Assembly (NCBI GenBank): GCA_028456385.1
Contig: JALNQF010000115.1
Coordinates: forward strand, 1 to 64,000
DNA from: Ophiosphaerella korrae
Lineage: Eukaryota; Ascomycota; Dothideomycetes; Pleosporales; Phaeosphaeriaceae
Length of the DNA stretch: 64,000 bases
Direction of reading: 5' to 3'
The position numbers and the translations under genes were made by a program. Shown piece by piece: positions 1 through 11,872 of the stretch. Every line of letters starts with the position of its first letter. Position 1 is the first letter of the stretch. Under the pieces are notes generated by a model. The model saw only the letters and a list, made by a program, of their open reading frames with translations. It was not told the DNA's origin and did no database searches.

Positions 1-1060
1 TATTATAATAGACTTTATTATAAAGTTACTAAAGTCTAAAGACTTAATATTAAGAGTTAAGTATAATAGAATCTTAACAATAGTAGATAAGCTTATAAAG
101 TACATATACTTTAGACTATATAAAGAGAAAAGTAAGATAGAGATTGCTATATACTAGGTTCTAGGAACTGTAATTAGTTAATATAGGCTACTAGATAAGA
201 TTATTATAGATAGAGACGTATAATTTATATTAAAACTATAAGGAACAATAATAGCGTAATTAGGAATTAAATATATAATATCTATAGTATATTACCTACA
301 AACAAATAGATAGTTAGAACGAATAAATTAGATAGTAGAATAATACCTAAGATACTACCTTAACTACAACTAGAATAATTAGGTATAGTTACTACCTATA
401 GTATAGCTAGTATACAACAGCGCAAAGAACATAGTAATAGGAGTATTACTCTTCTTTGCAAACTATAGATTTAAGCCTAATATATACTAGATACTAAGAG
501 AATAGATATCTTAGTTCCTAAGAGGAGAAAACTTCGCTAATAGACTTAAGGATATACACAATTAATTAAGATAGGACGTAGAATTCCTATATAATCGCAT
601 AGTAAAGTATTACAACAAAAAGTATAAAAAAATACCCTAATTTAGAGAGGGAGAAAAAGTATAGTTAGTACGAAAGAATATTAAAAGTAAACAACTAAGT
701 TTAAAATTAGACTACGTTAAGATAAGACTATATAAAATTAAAAAAGAAGTTATACTAGTTATATTTAGATTAAAACTACTAAACAAGATAAAGATACACC
801 TAATATTCTATATAGCCTTACTAGAGATAGTACTATAAAACGTAGAACTACTAGTATACAAAGTAGATACGTATAGAGAATAAGAAGAATAGGAAGTTAA
901 GAAAATCCTAGTACACTAGTTCTATAATAGTAGAAACTATTATATAGTAGAATAGATAGGTATAAATAAAAAAGGGTAACTATAGGAAAAAATATAAGAA
1001 CTAGAAGATAATCTTAATTACCCTAAGAAACTAAAGGACTTCTAAAGTTAAAACCCTCTA
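1..1060 (+). mobile_element. RIP-degraded Ty3/gypsy 3' part: integrase and chromodomain-side tail
   Basis: Frame 2 from about position 11 reads as a stop-riddled gypsy integrase: DFIIKLLKSKDLI, then TIVDKLIKY, then an IIDRDV stretch matching the usual IISDRGPQF region. Around 640-1040 it continues into the C-terminal integrase/chromodomain-like part (GEKV.LVRKNIKSKQL). Stops are nearly all TAG or TAA at places where CAG/CGA/TGG codons are expected. The sequence is saturated with TA, the RIP hallmark. The same region occurs inverted at about 4000-4930, so this is a second copy of the same family. The 5' part lies outside the window. The identification rests on translation by eye; the boundary to the 3' untranslated part is approximate. 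Confidence 0.8.
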
Positions 1061-1687
1061 GAGCGCCTTGTAGCGAACTAAGAAAATTAGTACTACTAGC
1101 GCTAAATAGAGAGACGTTAGGAACGCCTAATATAGTAGGAGCTAGTATAGCCTAAACTATATCCTTAAGGTTTATCTTAGCCTCTAAGGTACAAGACTAT
1201 TTAGATAATTTAGTATTATTATACGCCTTTATCTTATAAAGACGCTTAATACAAGAATAAAGATCTACTAGCTTATAAAGAGTTAGCTTATACTTAGCCT
1301 TAGCCTCTACAAGCTATAATAATAGTATCTCTTAAGCTTAGTTAATAGCTTACCCTATATAACTTAGCAAGAAGAGACTATATAGAAATTAAATACTTAT
1401 ACTCTATAAGAGAGACACTAGATAGTATACACTTATATTAAATATTAGCTAAAATATACTTACTATAGTATTTACTATCCTTTAAAGATATAAGACAAGT
1501 AAGTTTTAATTAAGTATAATAGGCGCAAGGAAATATTTTAACCCTATTACAAGTAATATAAGTAATAAGAAGGAGCTTATTATAATTAGAACGCGAAGAT
1601 ATAGAGAACAATAAAGAACTAGAGATAAACGAAGAAACTAGACTAATAACCTTAGGCCTAGGATAGAGAAACGAGAACCTATCTAAA

Positions 1688-2715
1688 GAGGGGAATAGTG
1701 TTATAGCTATAACAAGAGAAAACTAATTTAAACTAATTAGCCTTACTATAGATAACAATAATACATATAACCTATAGGAGAACAAGTTAGACTAGGAAGC
1801 TAACTATAATAGGGACACGTAATAAATTCGCGATTTGCAATCTTAGTAAATACAAAGTATAAAGCTAAGCACGTAATAAATTTATAATTCGCGATCTTAG
1901 TAAACACGAAGTACAAAGCTAAGCACGTAATAAATTTATAATTCGCGATCTTAGTAAATATAAAGCACAAAGCCAAGCAAGAAGTATAGGTATATAGTTA
2001 GTAGGATACGTATTATTAAGATAGTATTAGTAATTTAATCCTTTAACTATAGAACGATAATACAAGATAGTTGCAAAATATCTTCTATTGTTTATAAGTT
2101 ATTATAGATTATAACCTAAGCTTGTACTATTAACTCTTAATCTACTAACACCCTTTAGGTACTAGGAAGTTAACCCTAGTAATAGCCTATTACAAGAAAT
2201 AAACAAAGAAACTAGACTAATAACTTTAGGCCTAGGATAGAGAAATAAGAACCTACCTAAAGAGGAGAATAGTGTTATAGCTATAATAAGAGAAAACTAA
2301 TTTAAACTAATTAGCCCTACTATAGATAATAACGACGTATATAACCTATAGAGAAATAAACTAGATTAGGAGACTAACTACAATAAGGATACGTAATAGA
2401 TTCGCGATTCGCGATCTTAGTAAATACAAAGTACAAAGCTAAGCACGTAACAAATTTATAATTTGTAATCTTAGTAAATATAAAGTATAAAGTTAGCTAA
2501 GAATTCTAGGTATATAGTTAGTAGGATGCGCATTATTAGGATAGTATTAGTAATTTAATCCTTTAACTATAGGACGCTAGTATAAGATAGTTACAAAACA
2601 TCTTCTACTATTTATAGTTATTATAGATTACTATATAAGCTTTTTTTTATTACCTTTTAATCTACTAACCCCTAAAGAATAGTTACCTATAGTTAACGAT
2701 AGGTAGTCTGTTTAT
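1688..2715 (+). repeat. Two tandem LTR copies of the plus-strand element, RIP-mutated
   Basis: Two similar blocks, about 1688-2192 and 2268-2715, are separated by about 75 bp. Each is preceded by a purine-rich tract (AAAGAGGGGAATA near 1680, AAAGAGGAGAATA near 2258) that looks like the polypurine tract. Both match the reverse complement of the cleaner LTR at 9351-9828, with C-to-T and G-to-A changes. The first carries three copies of an internal repeat of about 50 bp (1800-1980). LTR, short internal piece, LTR suggests recombination or a secondary insertion at the 3' end. Boundaries are good to about 10 bp. Confidence 0.65.
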
Positions 2716-3190
2716 AATAGGCCTCTTATTATTAACTATAGGTACCTATCTAGGGGGTTAGTAGATTAAGAGATAATAACAAAAGTTCGTGTTAGGATCT
2801 ATAATAACTCTAAACAATAGAAGATATTTTGTAACTGTCTTATATTAGCGTTCTATAGTTAAAGGATTAAATTACTAATACTATCCTAATAATGCGCATT
2901 ACTAATAACTATATACTTACTATAATCTATAATCTATATTTACTAAGATTAGTAGATTACAGATTAGCTTAATCTATAATCTACCTCTACTAAGAGTCTA
3001 TAGATTATAGATTAGCTTAATCTATAATCTACCTCTACTAAGAGTCTATAGATTATAGATTACTCTAGGTATCCTAATTATACGTAACTTCCTAGTTAGG
3101 CTTATAGCCTTTAGAGTTGTATAGAACTAGGCTTATAGGATTAATTAGTTCTATCTATAGTTCTCCTATTACTACTATAATACTATCTCC
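2716..3190 (-). repeat. 3' LTR of the minus-strand gypsy element (RIP-mutated)
   Basis: Aligns along its length with 9351-9828 (about 478 bp), differing almost only by C-to-T and G-to-A. For example AATCCGTGATCT in the outer LTR is AATCTATAATCT here. It contains the same internal tandem repeat of about 48 bp. It begins immediately where the plus-strand element's LTR ends, so the two elements meet end to end. Confidence 0.75.
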
Positions 3191-6100
3191 TCTTCTAAGT
3201 AGGCCCTCGTTTATCTATTCTAGAGCTAAGGTTATTAATCTAGTTTCTTTGTTAATATAGAGTTCTTTATCCTCTCTAATACCTATTTTATCTACGCGTT
3301 ATTGCTATTTTCTTGCTAATTATATATTGCGTAATAGTGTTAAAATGTTTCCTTATTCTTGTTATACTTCTCCTAAGTTAAACCCTAAGTCTCTTCCTTA
3401 TATTATTTCTACAAATAATAGTAGGGCTTATAAGGTATATATTTGCGCAAATATACGTAGTTCTTATAACGTATCTAGTGTTTCTCTTTCTAAGTATATA
3501 TTTATTACGCTTATCTTTACGTCTAGGCTTAATAATAATAGGGAAAGCTATTAACTAAACTTAAGAGAAATTACTATCTTAAATTGTAGAAGCTAAAGCT
3601 AAGCGTAAGCGTATCTAGGAGCTTACGCAGAGTAAGCTAGTAGAGAATTAGGCTTATTTCTCTTGTCTTTATAAGATAAAGGCCTTAAATAATAAGAAAT
3701 TAGCTAAGTAGTTAGTAGCTCTAAAAGCTAAGCTAGATCTAGATAAAGCGTTTAATGTTACTGTAGCGGGTCCTACGCTAGACGTCTCTATTATCTCTCT
3801 ATCTATTATTAGTAATATTAATTCTCTTAGTTTACTACTATACGTTCTAGAGGGTTTTAATTTTAGAACTCCTCTAATTTCTTAAGGTAATTAAGATTAT
3901 CCTCTAGTTCCTATGTTTTTTCCTATAGTTGTCCTTTCTTACCTATACTTATCTATTCTACTAAGTAGTAGTTCCTACTATTATAGAACTAGTATTATAG
4001 GATTTCTTTAACTTCTTATTCTTCTTGTTCTCTATATGTGTCTGCTTTATACACTAGTAGTTCTACTTCTTGTAATACTTATTCTAGTAAAGCTATATAG
4101 AATATTAGGTGTATCTTTATCTTACTTAGTAGTTTTAGTCTAAATATAACTAGTAAGATTTTCTTCTTAATTTTGTATAGTCCTATCTTAACGTAGTCTA
4201 GTTTTAAACTAGGCTGTTTGCTTTTAATATTCTTTCGTGCTAACTATACTTTTTCTTCCTTTCTAAATTAGGGTCTTCTTTTATATTTCTTGTTATAATA
4301 CTTTACTATTTAATTATATAGGAATTCTACGTCCTATCTTAGTTAGTTATATATGTCTTTAAGTCTATTAGCGAAGTTTTCTCCTCTTAAGGACTAAGAT
4401 ATCTAATTTCTTAGTATTCTATATGCGCTAAGTTCGAATCTATAGTTTGTAAAGAAAGGTAATACTTCTATTACTATATTCTTTACGCTGTTATATGCTA
4501 ACTATACTATAGGTAGTAACTATACCTAGTTGTTTTAGTTATAGTTAAGGTAGTATCTTAAGTACTATTCTACTATCTAATTTATTCGTTCTAATTATCT
4601 ATCTATTTATAAGTAATATACTATAGACATTACATATTTAATTCCTAATTACGCTGTTATTATTCTCTATAGTTTTAACGTAAATCTTACGTCTCTATCT
4701 ATAATAATTTTATCTAGTAGTCTATATTAACTAATTATAGTTCCTAGAACCTAGTATATAGCAACTTCTATCCTGCTTTTCTCTTTATATAGTCTAAAGT
4801 ACGTGTACTTTATAAGTTTATCTACTATTATTAGGATTCTATTATATTTAACTCCTAATATTAAGTCCTTAGACTTTAGTAGCTTCGTAATAAAGTCTAT
4901 TGTAATAACTCCCTATAGTTATTCTAGTACTTCTACTAGTTATAACATTCTATATAGTATATACTTACTATACTTATTTCTCTAGTATTCTATACAATCT
5001 TGTAGTACCTCTATTACTAACTATCTTGCTTTTAGGATATAGTAATCTTGTAGTAACTTATCTAAGGTCTTGTTAATTCCTTAGTAACTATATACTAGTA
5101 ATTTGTAGAATTATCATATAAATTCTCTTTAGATTTTCTTTAGAATATATATTCTTCTATATACTTATACAAGTCCTTTATAGATCTCTAGTTTATCTAT
5201 TTCTTTAGATACTTTTTATGTTGTTTTCTAAATCTATTTGTCTAGCTCGCTACTCTTTCTCTTAAGTGTTACGGCTATTTTAGGTATATTTAGGACTAAG
5301 TATCCTTCCTCGTTTTTAACTAGAACTATACTAGTAGCGTTTACTTCTTCTTATAAGTCTAGTCTTCTACTAAAGGCGTCTATAAATTAGTTGTCTTTAC
5401 CCTTTATATATATAATTTCTAGGTTAAACGTTAATAAGTACTCTTACTATCTTATATAGCGTTACAATAATTCTTTATTTATTATAAATCCTATAAGATT
5501 CTTATAGTCTATATAGACCTTTGTCTAGTATTTTACTCTTTACAAATATACTCTCTATTACTTAAATACTTTATAGATTGCTAGTATCTCTTTGTCGTAG
5601 ATTAAGTAGTTAAGTTCTACTATCTTTATTTTCTTAGAGAAGTATTTAACTAAGTGTTCTTTTTTAGTCTCTAGGTCTTCTTGTATTAGTACTATTCTGT
5701 AGACTAAATTAGATACGTCTATTTTTACTATTACTAGTAGGTCTAGGTTATATATTCTAATAACTAGGTTTTCTATAAACTTTCTTTTAATCTTATTAAA
5801 TACTTTATTATATTCCTTTATCTATTTAAACAGCGTGTCCTTTTTTATAAGTCTTGTTATAGGTTCTATATCTTTAGACTATCTTACTATTAACTTTCTA
5901 TAAAAGTTAGCTAGCCTATAAAATTATTATACTTCTTTTAGGTTTTTTAGTATTAGCTATTTGTTAATTAATCTAATCTTTTCTAGGTTAATCTTAATTT
6001 TTCCTAGTTTAATAATAAATCCTAAGAAGTCTATTTCTTTCGTGTAGAATTTGCACTTTCTTATTTTAAGAAATAGTTTATTTTCTACTAATTTCTTTAA

Positions 6101-9100
6101 TACTTTGTACACGTGTTGTATGTGTTCTTCTTCTATTTCTAAGAATATAAGGATGTTGTCTAAGTATACAAATATAAATATATCTAAGTACTCTTTTAGT
6201 ACTATATTAATCCTTTCTTAGAATACTACTAGTGTATTTATTAAGCTAAACGGCATAACTAAGTATTTATATAGTCTATACTATATTCTAAATACTATTT
6301 TCTACTTGTTACCTTTTTTAATTCTAATTTAGTAGTAAGCGTTTTAGATATCTAGCTTTGTAAAGATCTTTACTTTTCGTAGCCTATCTTGTATTCTATC
6401 TATTTGTAGTAGTAGGTATTAGTTCTTGTTTATAATTACGTTAGTTTTTCTAAAATCTATATAGGGCCTTTTATTATTTATTTCCTTTTTGTCTATAAAT
6501 ATAAGTTTGTATACTACTAAGGATTTAGATTCTCTTATCTATCCTTTTTTTATTGCGGTCTAAATAAACGCTTGTTTAATCTTAGATTCTTCTTCTGTTT
6601 TTTAGTAGACTAGGCTCTATCCTAAGTTTCTTCCTTCTTCTAGTTCTATTACTAAGTCCTATAGTTAATATTCTAAAAGGTAGTCTTCTAGCTCTATAAG
6701 CTATTCTTCCTATTTCTTGTATTCTTCTAGGAATTCTCCTTTGTAGGTGCTTATGTTAGCTTTTAACGTATTAGTTTTACTATAACTAATTTTCTCTATT
6801 CTCTAATTAATATATAGGTTAATTATCTATAACTATAGTATACCTAATATTATATCTTATTTGTTATCAATTGTCGTTATATCTATAACTATATTTTTAA
6901 TTATTATCCTTTCTAATTTAAGTGTAGAGGGAACTATCTCAAACCTAATAGGTTCTTAGAATAGTTTTCCTTTAATCGTGCTTAGTTATCGAGGGTATTT
7001 CTTCGTTATATACTTTATTCCTTGTGTTTCTACAAACTTCTTTAATATAAAGTTCCTTGTAGCTCTACTATTAATTATTAGTCGTACTTTCTTTCCTTAG
7101 TATATACTTGTTTTTATAATATATAGGCCTCTTATACTTTTTAACTATTCTTGTTTAGGCTCTTTTGTAAACTATCTGTCCTTTTAGGGCTATAGCCCTA
7201 TCTTAAGCTTATATTCTTTATATCTTAGATATTTATTATATATGTATTTGTACTATAGTCTTCTTTAGATATATTTCTTAGATAGTTTTAGGCTAGGTCT
7301 TACTACTACGTATCTATCTTCTAGGATTATTTCTTATCCTTAGATATCTTCTACTATAATTACTCTTGTATAGTTGTAGCCTTTTCTTCTTATAAGCTAT
7401 ATACTATTATTTACTTTAGGGTTTCTATATATAACGCAATTTTTTTCTAGGTATAATATCTATAATGCTTTAAAATATACTAGATGTCTTAGGTCTATTA
7501 TTTTGTTATCCCCTTCCTAGTACTTATCTTTTCTAGGTATATCTATTATTAGGATATAGTACACTACTAGTACTCTTAGTATATAGGCTTTGTTAATCTA
7601 TCGCGTTTTTCTTGTAAGGTACTGCTATTCTTTTTCTATAGGTATTCTTCCTACTACAACTATATATTACTTTATCTATTCTTAAAATAGTATAAACTTA
7701 GTTTCTTTAGGATTGCGTTCTTTCTAGTCTTTATACGCCTCCTCTATACTTATAACTATTAAGTATATCTAAACAAACTTCTATTCTTTATTTCGTTCCT
7801 CTATATCTATTGTTATACAGCTATTATAGCTATATATTATTAGCTAGGTATACTCTATATTTCTTATACTAACTTATCTCTTACTTTCTCGCAGTCCTTT
7901 AGAGGAAGCCGTAGTAGTCTCTTTATCTAGTACTAGTCCTTTAGCCTAGATTAATAGTACTAGGGGCTCTTCCCCTTCTAAGTCTTCTATTAGTAGGTCT
8001 ATTACTTAGGCTATTTCTTCTAGCTAAGCTTTTGTTCTTTCTTTTATTACTACTACTCTATATCTCTATTATAAGAAATATCCTACTCCTTGCTTACTAG
8101 AAAGATATATATAGTAGTCGTCTTTGTAACAAAAGGTCTAATAGAGTATTACGTATTATATTTCTTTACTCCTAGCTACCTTCTCTTAAGGTTTAGCCTA
8201 TGCTTATAGTGCTTCCTTCTTTTTCTTAGTTGTTTTTAACTAAGTTTCTTTCTTTAGGTCCTTACTCTTACAGTTCTTTACAAAGTGTCCTAGTTTCCTG
8301 TATTTATAATATACTATATCCTATTTCTTCTTTAACTAGTAGTCTTTCGCGTAGTAGCCCTTTCTACTACAGTTAAAGTACGTAAAGTTTTTACTCTTCT
8401 TCTTCTTCCTATCCTTGTTAGCGTTAAGGATTATAGGATCTCTAGCATTCTAATTTCTATTTTAGGTACTATACTTATTCTTCTTCTATTTCTAAAGATT
8501 ATCGTCGATTTATATTACCTATTACTTTAGAGCTTCTAGTGTCCTTAGTTTCTCTATGTAGATTATTTCGTATTAAATCTTAGAGTTTAGTCCTTGTTTA
8601 AATCGTAACATTAAGGCTAACTCGTTCTATTCTATGTTTTAGGATAGTTACTTAAATTATAATACGTACTTAGGAACACTCTAGTTTTATATAAGCTTTT
8701 CTAGCTGCTCTTTAGCTTATTAGGTAACGTCCGTGTCTCTAAATACTACTCTTATTCGTTTAGTAAAGTATTTGTAACTTCTAAAAATAGCTCTAGTTTC
8801 GTCTTTCTAGGTTATTAGAGAGTATGTCGTGTAATCTATCTAGTATAGTTCGTACTATCTTATTGCGTCTTCTTCTAGGTGCAACCTAATATATATTACC
8901 TTCTTTTCTTCCGTGTCGAAGTATAGTACTTGTACATCTATCTAGAGTTGTACTAATACTATAAAGGGTCTCAATTTCTCCCTAGTTCTATCAAACTTCT
9001 TAAAGACAAGTATCTTTAGTAGTTTCTTCGTTACACTTATAGCTAGACGTTGTATAATTAGTTCTATTTAATTTTAGCCTTTAATAATAGCTTTAATCTG

Positions 9101-9350
9101 TACCTTATTCTATTTTACGTAATCCTATAGTTCTTTATTTTGCGTTTCTAAAGCGTTGATTACTATCTTTATATCTTCTTTATCTAAGATTAGATTGTTA
9201 ATTTAGTCTTTAATTGTTTCCTATGCAGTGCTATTAGACTTGTGACTACTCCTAGGGGCTTTGCTTGTTTTAGTTAAACTTTCTACCATCATGTTAGCTA
9301 GACCGTGCGTTACTTACGCTTCGCTTCTCGCAATAACCAAATCAGCAAGG

Positions 9351-9828
9351 TGTAACGGGCCTCCTGTCGTCGACTACAGGTACCTGTCTAGGGGGTTAGT
9401 AGATTAAGAGATAATAACAAAAGTTCGTGTTAGGATCTACAATAACTCTAAACAATAGAAGATGTTTTGCAACTATCTTGTATTAGCGTTCCGTGGTCAA
9501 AGGATTGAATTGCCGATGCCATCCTAATGATGCGCATTGCTGATAACTATATACTTGCTATAATCCGTGATCTATATTTGCCAAGATCAGCAGATCACAG
9601 ATCAGCTTAATCCGTGATCTGCCTCCGCCAAGAGTCTACAGATCACAGATCAGCTTGATCCGTGATCTGCCTCCGCCAAGAGTCTACAGATCACAGATCA
9701 CTCTAGGTGTCCCAATTATGCGTGACTTCCCAGTCAGGCTCATAGCCTTCAGAGTCGTATAGGACTGGGCTCGTGGGATCGATTGGTTCCATCTGTAGTT
9801 CTCCTGTTACTGCTGTAACACCGTTACA
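9351..9828 (-). repeat. 5' LTR of the gypsy element, largely unmutated (478 bp)
   Basis: The block starts TGTAACGG and ends CCGTTACA, an 8-bp perfect inverted terminus of the TG..CA kind. Internally a unit of about 48 bp (GATCACAGATCAGCTTAATC...) is repeated at about 9562-9700. GC content is normal for the window, unlike its partner at 2716-3190. On the minus strand the sequence just inside the LTR (9350 downwards) is CCTTGCTGATTTGG, the expected primer-binding-site location; I cannot match it to a tRNA. Confidence 0.8.
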
Positions 9829-10184
9829 CCCCGGGTCACACCACTCCTTAGGCTACCCCAAAACTATAGCTTGATATCTTAACAACAACTTAATAATAAA
9901 TTCTAAAATTTGTATAAATGCTTGTGCAGCTATTTTAAGAAGTTTTTTTTAACTTAGTAGACATTTTATTATGCTGTTCTAGAGATTTAGCAATTTAGCT
10001 TGAAATTCGGGGCTAATAGTAAGAATTATTGCCTTAGTACTTCTATAGGAACTTCTAGGGAGGTATAAGAGGCTGATAGTAAATTTTTAGAATTTATTAT
10101 TATGTTGTTGTTGAGATATCAAACTATAGTTTTTGCAATTTTTGGTGGTTTTTGGGATGGCCTGAGGAGTGGTGTGACCCGGGG
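9829..10184. mobile_element. Fold-back MITE with long terminal inverted repeats (356 bp)
   Basis: The left end CCCCGGGTCACACCACTCC matches the reverse complement of the right end at 10160-10184. The match continues inward for about 85-90 bp on both sides, through AACTATAG.TTGATATCT and AATAATAAATTCTAAAA. The middle is AT-rich and has no coding frame. It abuts the gypsy LTR terminus with no spacer. No convincing target duplication is visible (left flank TTACA, right flank ACTGG), so the superfamily is undetermined. Confidence 0.75.
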
Positions 10185-11872
10185 ACTGGTGGAACACGTT
10201 AGCCTCAAGTATCGTAAAAAGTAATTTGCTCACAAATCTCCAGGTTGATATCTCAACAGCGAGCAATCTGCTTCATTTGAGCCTCGGCATCGAGCCACAT
10301 CGAAATGGATTCGTGTTAGCCGTATCGCTGCTGTAATTAGTGCAAATTGGTTCCCGGTTTACACTCTGATTTATTCTTGGAAAACAGCATAGTAAGCTCC
10401 ATATTCTATGCCAGTTTCTATATCACTACTCGCGCCACTCAATTCTCAGAGACTTGCTGTCTTAGAGCCGTAAGGTCATGTGATCTACAGCCTCACCACG
10501 CCAATATCTCGGCTATGCACCTTAAGAAGACGGTAATCTTGGGGTAGTAATATTACACGAGACGGTCTTTTGATCCAAGGGGCCATCGCCAATAGATGTT
10601 CGGGGCCAGAGGCCACTGCTAACCAGGCGAAAGACCAGAACGCCTACCTGTGAAGTTTAAGCGAAGGTGTGATCAGTGGATCTCGGCTGCGTCCCTTTTT
10701 CCTGCTCTTATCTTCCGGAGCTGGTTTTCGATCGAACCATAACGTCGTGGTATCTTCTACAAATCGCGCCGCCGGCAACGCGAGCAGCACCTCCAAGATG
10801 GCCCCTCCGCTTATCGGGAATGGATTGTTTCTGAACGGGACGCAAGCAGCAAGCATCATTTATCGGCGCACCTCCGAGCTGCTAAATTTTCCATTTGGTT
10901 TGTCTACCGTCTAGCTATTTTCCATTCGCCCTTACGTACCTGCAAACCTCGTACATCTTGACGGCACGACAAAGGAATCTCGTAAGTCATTATTAATGTG
11001 AGATTAGTCTTGCGAAGCGCTCGCTAAAAGTCACGCAGATACCTGCATCCAGCTAGAGGGTTTTGCCTTGCGTAGTACCACTTCTCAATCTGCGTGGGTT
11101 TGGCGTGGTTTAGCAACTGATTGCACATGGAGCCCCCACTCAAGACTATGAAGGCTAGCCTGAAGGTCATGACGGAATGCGAAACTCAAATTGAAGCGTA
11201 ATCTGGAATTGACGACCGCCGGCGTCTAGCACTAATAATGGAATCATAGAGAGGAAGGATATTGTGGCGCGGTGCTAACCTTTCATCTTGACTTGAATAT
11301 ACCAAGACCAAGAACGGAGGCGGCAGTGCATCTGAAGATACCGCACCAATTTTACTGTGCCACAACCCAGCGTCATATAGTGTAAGCGGCTGCCCGGCGT
11401 ACGCGATACCTGCAGTGCGTAAGGAGCCGCCCTGAAGCTGGCTGAATCAGAGTATAAGAGGTAAATAGTGGTTTTGATCTGAATGAGTATGATCGGAGTG
11501 TAGCGGAGAACTGTGTACTAATCATTAAACCTGGGTTACCAAGGTCCCCTCTACAAGGACATGTGCACCTGAACTGTGCACATTACGATCGGCAGAATCC
11601 GTAATATTGAATGTGACAAATGCGTTTCGTGTTGTTGACGCGGAGTTTGAAGGAACTCGCTAACCCTAGTAAGAATGCCGCGATATGTCTGGCTGGCAAC
11701 GACGCCGCAACGCCAACCTCTTTATTTTTGTACATACTAGTGGTTGGGGTAAGGAAGCAAGAACGTGCCGCAGTCCCGTGTCTGCCTCGTGCGCGGCGGT
11801 TGTACCCGACGCGTATATAGTACATTGCCGGCACTATGAACCGTGCGAGCGTTTCCTCGAGTGTACCAAACA
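10185..11872. other. Intergenic, no supported gene
   Basis: Normal base composition after the AT-rich block. Short open frames on both strands (for example around 10644-10914 and 11583-11873) overlap each other and show no recognisable domain, signal peptide or splice-consistent extension. It probably contains the promoter of the gene starting at 11873. Confidence 0.5.

Larger units (their letters stand above)
2716..9828 (-). mobile_element. Near full-length Ty3/gypsy retrotransposon, RIP-inactivated
   Basis: Read on the minus strand the order is LTR (9828-9351), gag, protease, RT, RNase H, integrase, LTR (about 3190-2716), the Ty3/gypsy order. A reading frame starts at the ATG near 9292 (MVESLTKTSKAP) and is gag-like, with a CCHC-type knuckle area near 8340-8380. 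The RT active-site region is visible near 6150-6175 (YLDNIL where YLDDIL is expected), followed by FLGF and RNase H-like sequence to about 5240. Integrase lies at about 5200-4000. Every frame has many stops, so it cannot be autonomous. The mutation load falls sharply between about 9250 and 9300, towards the outer LTR. Confidence 0.85.

Noticed and set aside
2900..3070. CRISPR-like regularly spaced repeats in the LTRs
   Set aside because: They are directly adjacent ~48-bp tandem units inside a eukaryotic retrotransposon LTR, without spacers.
3327..4985. Short plus-strand frames of 60-75 aa in the AT-rich block
   Set aside because: They lie antisense to the RIP-degraded retrotransposon, are almost only Ser/Ile/Leu/Tyr from TA-rich DNA, and have no domain content.
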